Positions 43,940-47,810 of a DNA stretch of 47,810 nt are shown piece by piece (within the stretch, counting starts at the first letter, position 1; each line of letters starts with the position of its first letter). Below the pieces are notes generated by a model. The model searched no databases. It saw only the letters and a program-made list of their open reading frames with translations, and had not been told where the DNA came from. A program made the position numbers and the translations under genes. This DNA is from Acidobacteriota bacterium (GTDB lineage: Bacteria; Acidobacteriota; Terriglobia; Terriglobales; SCQP01): the NCBI GenBank assembly GCA_027315185.1, contig DAHUYO010000019.1, positions 1 to 47,810 on the forward strand, in the 5' to 3' direction.

Positions 43940-45007
43940 TTAGTCGCACTCCGCTAGGTAGCTCTCCAATTGCTTTGCGCGGTGCTCACCACTGTGCTCC
44001 TGCAAGACCCGCTGCCGCCCGGCGGCGCCGACACGGGCGGCTTCGGCCTCGCCGGTATCGGCCAGCAGCGAGATCATCTCCTCCGTGCTCTCGGCCAAGA
44101 ATATTTCCTGCCGGGGTCGAAAAAATGCCGCAAGGCCCGGCCACGGATCCGTCACGATTGGGGCTCCGCATGCAGCTGCTTCGAAGAGGCGGATGCTCGG
44201 TGAATATCCCCAGGCCACCATCGCCTGGCGCGTAAGGTTCATGCAAAACCGGCAGGCGCGGTAAAAATCCGCGTGCTCGCCCGGACCCAGATGTTCTTTC
44301 CGCAACACGTTGGCGGGCCACGCCTGGGGCGGATACATGGGACCCGCCACGGCAAACCGCAGGCCAGGCAACCGGCGCGCCGGCGCCAGCACCAATCGCT
44401 CCAATTTCCCCTGCCGGTCCGCGGCATAGGTTCCCATGTACCCCAACTCCCATTGCCGTTCCGCCGCACCCGGACAATAGACTTCCGGATCGCAGCAGCA
44501 ATGCAAGGCGCGGGCACGGCGCGCGCCCCAATGCCGCTCCAAATGGCTCAGCATCGGTCCCGCCGTGAAACTGAGGTACAGATCCACGCAACGAATCTGT
44601 TCAACGCGCAAATAGGCACAGCCTCTGCGCTGCAAGTATTCCAGCGTCACAGGCGTGTCAATGTCGTAAAACCCTACCACCGGCCCATCCGCCTGCCACC
44701 GTTGCAGCAACTCGTCCAAGATCACCGCGCCGTCGGGACAGTAGCTGCCGACCAGCGCCGCCTGGCTGCGCTCCACTTCCGTCAGCGCCTCGGTTCGCAC
44801 CTCCTCCCATTGCCGGTACATGCGAATCTCCGCGAACTCGCACCTGCTCCAATCGCGATTCGCGGCATACCAAGGAGCATCACGCTCGTAGAACAGCACC
44901 CGCCAGCCCCGCCGGTGCAATCCCGCCAGCAAACTCCGGTAGGTAGTGGCATGCCCATTGCCCCAGGAAGACGTGATGGTTAGGCCGAACACGACCAATT
45001 GCTTCAT
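43940..45007 (-). CDS. CgeB-family glycosyltransferase
   Basis: This GT-B-fold glycosyltransferase has 355 residues and resembles CgeB proteins (Glyco_trans_1-type C-terminus). The N-terminus MKQLVVFGLTITSSWGNGHATTYRSLL and the C-terminal donor-site block GYSPSIRLFEAAACGAPIVTDPWPGLAAFF are typical. The same blocks occur in the next two upstream genes, so the three are paralogues. ATG 45007 overlaps the stop of the upstream gene in ATGA. It is the last gene of the cassette. The sugar and acceptor are unknown; surface glycan synthesis is inferred from the clustering. Confidence 0.85.
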   Translation of the reverse strand: MKQLVVFGLTITSSWGNGHATTYRSLLAGLHRRGWRVLFYERDAPWYAANRDWSRCEFAEIRMYRQWEEVRTEALTEVERSQAALVGSYCPDGAVILDELLQRWQADGPVVGFYDIDTPVTLEYLQRRGCAYLRVEQIRCVDLYLSFTAGPMLSHLERHWGARRARALHCCCDPEVYCPGAAERQWELGYMGTYAADRQGKLERLVLAPARRLPGLRFAVAGPMYPPQAWPANVLRKEHLGPGEHADFYRACRFCMNLTRQAMVAWGYSPSIRLFEAAACGAPIVTDPWPGLAAFFRPRQEIFLAESTEEMISLLADTGEAEAARVGAAGRQRVLQEHSGEHRAKQLESYLAECD

Positions 45008-46098
45008 GGCGCGCCTCTGCTCTCCCCCTCGGTCGCGGCGCGCAGGATCGCGTCCACGGCCTGGGCCCGGCGGTCGTAGGTGTGTTCTGCCAGGGCCCGC
45101 GCACGGGCCCGGGCGCCGATCGCCGCGGCTTCCTCCGCGCCCAGCGACCGGATGTACCCTTCGACCTGCTTGCCATCCTGCGCCGGCAAAATTTCTTCCC
45201 CCGGCGCGAAAAATGCCTCCATTCCGGCCCACGCATCGCTCACGATGCAGGCCCCGGCGCCCGCCGCCTCGAAGATGCGGGTCGGCGGCGAATACCCGCA
45301 TTCCGCCATGCTGGCCCGGTTGATGTTCAGCACGATCCGGGCGGAGCTGTTGATAGCGTTGTGCCAGCGGCTGGGCGCGTGCCCGGTATATTGCACGTTG
45401 GCGGGCAACGCGCGTTCTTGCCATCCCGCGCCGGCGAGCAGAAAGGCTAAATCGGGCATCCGGCCCGCGGGCTGGAGAAAGAATTCCTCCACCCGCGCCT
45501 CGCGGTCGGGCAGCCGATGGCCGACAAAACTCGCGGCGCAGGCGAACTCCCGCGCCGGCGCCACCGGATGGTGCGTCGTGGGATCGAATCCGTTGTAAAT
45601 CGGATGACAACTGCGCGCGCCGTAGCGCCGAAAGCCCTCCACAACGGCGGCGCCGCCACCATAGGTAAATACCAAATCAAAGGCGGAAAGCAGAGAGCGC
45701 AAAGGGTGCCGATCATGGGCCGCCATTTCCGCCAGCGTGGCCGGTGCGTCCACATCCCAATACGCCGCCCGCGCCCTGCCCAGCCCCGCCGCCCGCACCA
45801 CTCCCGCCGCCACATAGTCGTCGTCGGCGCCGATGCCGCTATGCTTGACCAGCAGCTCCGCGTCGGCCGCCTCTTCCAATAACGCATCCAACTCGTCGCG
45901 GCCCCGGTAGACGCGGACATCGGCATAGCTGTAGTTCCCCTCTTCGTCCCGGTGTTCCTGGCGTCCATAGATATCGGGCTCGGCAAACGTAATCTGGTGC
46001 CCCAGCGCGTGCAGGCCCTGGTAAATGCCGCGGTAATAGGTCGCCGCGCCGTTCCAATAGCAGGACACCAGGCTGGAGCCAAAGGCAAAGATCTTCAT
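45004..46098 (-). CDS. CgeB-family glycosyltransferase
   Basis: This 364-residue paralogue of its neighbours begins MKIFAFGSSLVSCYWNGAAT. The donor-site block is GYSPPTRIFEAAGAGACIVSDAWAGMEAFF with the following GEEILPAQDGKQVEGYI. It contains a nucleotide-binding-like SFVGHRLPDREARVEEFF segment seen in CgeB proteins. ATG 46098 overlaps the stop codon of the upstream gene by four bases (ATGA), and its own stop overlaps the next start in the same way. This indicates translational coupling through the cassette. Confidence 0.85.
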   Translation of the reverse strand: MKIFAFGSSLVSCYWNGAATYYRGIYQGLHALGHQITFAEPDIYGRQEHRDEEGNYSYADVRVYRGRDELDALLEEAADAELLVKHSGIGADDDYVAAGVVRAAGLGRARAAYWDVDAPATLAEMAAHDRHPLRSLLSAFDLVFTYGGGAAVVEGFRRYGARSCHPIYNGFDPTTHHPVAPAREFACAASFVGHRLPDREARVEEFFLQPAGRMPDLAFLLAGAGWQERALPANVQYTGHAPSRWHNAINSSARIVLNINRASMAECGYSPPTRIFEAAGAGACIVSDAWAGMEAFFAPGEEILPAQDGKQVEGYIRSLGAEEAAAIGARARARALAEHTYDRRAQAVDAILRAATEGESRGAP

Positions 46099-47288
46099 CG
46101 CACCACCCCTTCCCGCACCACACCGCTCGCCATCGCACCTTGCGCGACGCCATTTCCCGTGGCCCCGGCGATCTCCGCCACGATCGCCTCCAGTTCCCGC
46201 GCCCGGTGGGCGCAGGTATGGCGCTGCAAAATGCGCGCTCGCCCCTGATTTCCCAATCGCCGCGCCGTCCCGGTGTCGCGGTTCAATTCCGCGATCATCG
46301 CCGTGCATTCACCACCGTTTTTGGCCAGCACGTAATCCGTCCCCATCTGAAACAAACCTTCCACGTCGCTCCATGGCGCCGTAATCAGCGCGGCGCCGCA
46401 AGCCAGAGCTTCGAAAATGCGAATCGTCGGAATGCCCGGCAATGCTCCCGCATACGGCGCTCGAGGAATGTGTAACGCCACGGCGCAGGCGCGGTACGCC
46501 GCCGCGGCACGCAGATTGGGCAGATAGCCGTGAACGCCGATGCCCCGAGCGCGCAATTCCGCCAGCCCCTTCGGCGGATACCGCACCCCATGAACCGCAA
46601 AGCGTATTCCCGGCAGCCGCTGCGCTGGCTGCAACAAATACTCGTGCAGCGCCCCGGTTCGTTCCTCATCGCCCCAGTTGCCGATCCAAAGAACGCCTTC
46701 TCGCTCGCCCGTCTGCGCTCCGGGCGCAAACACCTCCGCATCAGCCGCCTCGTGCAGGGTAAACGCCCGCACTCCCCACCGCCGCTCGTACAATCGCCGC
46801 AACGACTCGCCAAACGCCAGCACGCCATCGAGATCCTTGAGCGGCAGAGCGGCCAGCCTGTCCGGATCGGTCTGTCCGCGGTGATGGGTGTCGTGCAACA
46901 GCAGCATGAATCGATGGCGCCGCCGCAGCTTAGCCAGGGAGTGGAACAACGCCGGGCGATTCCATTCGTGCACAATCACCACTTCCGCGCCCTGCACGGC
47001 GGTTGGCAGCCAAACCTCCCCTGCCGGCCCGAGCGGATAGAATTCAACCTCCAACTCCGGGTAGGTGGCGCGGAATTCGGCGATCGTGGTCATGGCCGCG
47101 AGCGGCTCTTCGCGCACCAAATTGGCCAAAGACCAATCTCCCCACGGGCCCGGCAGCGCCTCGTACAACTTCAAGCGGTGTCCGCGCCGCACCAGCGCGC
47201 GGGCCCATCCACGCAAAAAATGCGCATTCCCATGATTCCAGTCGGCCAGCCAAGAATGGGCGAAAATCCGAATGTCCACGGCGTTCAC
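46095..47288 (-). CDS. CgeB-like glycosyltransferase
   Basis: The product has 397 residues and is the most divergent of the three paralogues. It begins VNAVDIRIFAHSWLADWNHGNAHFLRGWARAL. Its donor-site block is GIPTIRIFEALACGAALITAPWSDVEGLF. The start GTG 47288 overlaps the stop of the upstream gene in GTGA, matching the ATGA overlaps elsewhere in the cassette; a second GTG three codons on and an open frame to 47372 are alternatives. VLWIGNWGDEERTGALHEYLLQPAQRLPGIRFAVHG in its middle is shared in form with the neighbours. Confidence 0.82.
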   Translation of the reverse strand: MNAVDIRIFAHSWLADWNHGNAHFLRGWARALVRRGHRLKLYEALPGPWGDWSLANLVREEPLAAMTTIAEFRATYPELEVEFYPLGPAGEVWLPTAVQGAEVVIVHEWNRPALFHSLAKLRRRHRFMLLLHDTHHRGQTDPDRLAALPLKDLDGVLAFGESLRRLYERRWGVRAFTLHEAADAEVFAPGAQTGEREGVLWIGNWGDEERTGALHEYLLQPAQRLPGIRFAVHGVRYPPKGLAELRARGIGVHGYLPNLRAAAAYRACAVALHIPRAPYAGALPGIPTIRIFEALACGAALITAPWSDVEGLFQMGTDYVLAKNGGECTAMIAELNRDTGTARRLGNQGRARILQRHTCAHRARELEAIVAEIAGATGNGVAQGAMASGVVREGVVR

Positions 47289-47810
47289 GCTCGCGCGCCG
47301 GCGCGCGCATGCCCCCGCACGCGGGCATAGGCGGCCAGGTAGCGCCGCACCATCAACTCCCGCCCGTAGCACTCCCGGGCGCGGCGCGCCGCCGCCCTGG
47401 CCAACCGTTGCCGCCGGCTGGGCTGGGCCGCCAATTGCTGCAATTCCCTTCCCAGCGCCACGGCGTCATCGCGGGCAAAATAGGCCGCCGCATCGCCCCA
47501 GACCTCCCGTAGCGATGGAATGTCATTCAGCAGCAGCGCGCAGCCGTGCCGCGCCGCTTCCAATGCCCCTAGGCCGAACGGCTCATAGCGGCTGGGCACG
47601 ATAAACACCTCCGCCCCGGCGAGCAGCCGTTGCATGTCGGCCGGCGCTAGATTCCCCACCCATTTCACCCCTGGCGGCGCGGGCCCCCAGTCCGCTCGCG
47701 CCGTCGCGCCATCTGCTGGGGCTTCCCGTGGCCCGGCGATGCGCACCGGCAGCGCCCAGCCGGAACGCCACAAGATCCGCAATTGCTTGCCCTCATCCCA
47801 CAACCGCCCC
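47285..47810 (-). CDS. GT4-family glycosyltransferase (partial, 5' end outside the window)
   Basis: The C-terminal part of a GT4/group 1 glycosyltransferase is visible, about 175 residues. The motif PSRYEPFGLGALEAARHGCALL has the E-x7-E pair that binds the donor nucleotide sugar, preceded by VKWVGNLAPADMQRLLAGAEVFIVPS. LRIAG-like and RECYGRELMVRRYLAAY segments are normal for the family. The stop overlaps the next glycosyltransferase start (GTGA). The N-terminal acceptor domain lies beyond the window edge. Confidence 0.9.
   Translation of the reverse strand, partial: GRLWDEGKQLRILWRSGWALPVRIAGPREAPADGATARADWGPAPPGVKWVGNLAPADMQRLLAGAEVFIVPSRYEPFGLGALEAARHGCALLLNDIPSLREVWGDAAAYFARDDAVALGRELQQLAAQPSRRQRLARAAARRARECYGRELMVRRYLAAYARVRGHARAGARA

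Overview
The window is GC-rich chromosomal DNA from a Gram-negative, free-living bacterium. Gene content points to the phylum Acidobacteriota: lineage-style small proteins, a carboxypeptidase-regulatory/TPR secreted protein, a very large sortilin-like propeller, and a Tol-Pal system whose Pal carries an extra Ig-like domain. This assignment is an inference from gene style; no rRNA lies in the window. Most of it is core metabolism and cell-envelope biology. There is no integrase, transposase or CRISPR array.

Layout. (a) 1-1.75 kb, plus strand: the probable last codons of an outer-membrane receptor, then a DapA-family aldolase overlapping an SDR-fold protein. Both lack textbook catalytic residues. 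(b) 1.9-12.4 kb, minus strand: threonine synthase, homoserine kinase and homoserine dehydrogenase (thrC-thrB-hom, translationally coupled), recG, an ornithine-cyclodeaminase-family protein, signal peptidase I, a prepilin peptidase, an NtrB/PilS-like histidine kinase and a small secreted coiled-coil protein. (c) 12.8-15.7 kb, plus strand: a GMC flavoprotein with a ferredoxin-like cysteine cluster and a secreted TPR protein. (d) 15.7-18.7 kb: an accessory patch with a frame-disrupted phage-like pair, an ASCH protein, a GNAT fragment, a zinc-ribbon membrane protein and a small cytochrome c. (e) 18.7-24.9 kb, minus strand: recN, tRNA-Leu(TAA), and the type IV pilus motor operon pilB-pilT-pilC. (f) 25.2-30.4 kb, plus strand: tolQ-tolR-tolA-tolB-pal, a strong intrinsic terminator, then cpoB. 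(g) 30.5-37.3 kb: a basic DUF6496-like protein, folD-coaE, the divergent 1104-residue propeller, and ubiX. (h) 37.3-43.7 kb, minus strand: GT9 glycosyltransferase, YjbQ, a pteridine-reductase-like SDR, a MASE1-PAS histidine kinase, two uncharacterised small proteins and a secreted TPR protein. (i) 43.9-47.8 kb, minus strand: four glycosyltransferases joined by 4-base overlaps, the first running off the window.

How the parts work together. The thr operon turns aspartate semialdehyde into threonine. Prepilin peptidase, PilB, PilT and PilC, and possibly the histidine kinase, belong to type IV pilus biogenesis. Tol-Pal/CpoB couples envelope constriction to division. GT9 and the terminal cassette probably build surface polysaccharide or decorate envelope glycans.

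No convincing new multi-gene system was found. The best leads are regulatory or structural: a hairpin that hides the thrC ribosome-binding site, nested palindromes around a predicted promoter at 42.5 kb, a tandem cassette of three related CgeB-type glycosyltransferases, and the DapA-like/SDR-like pair with altered active sites.
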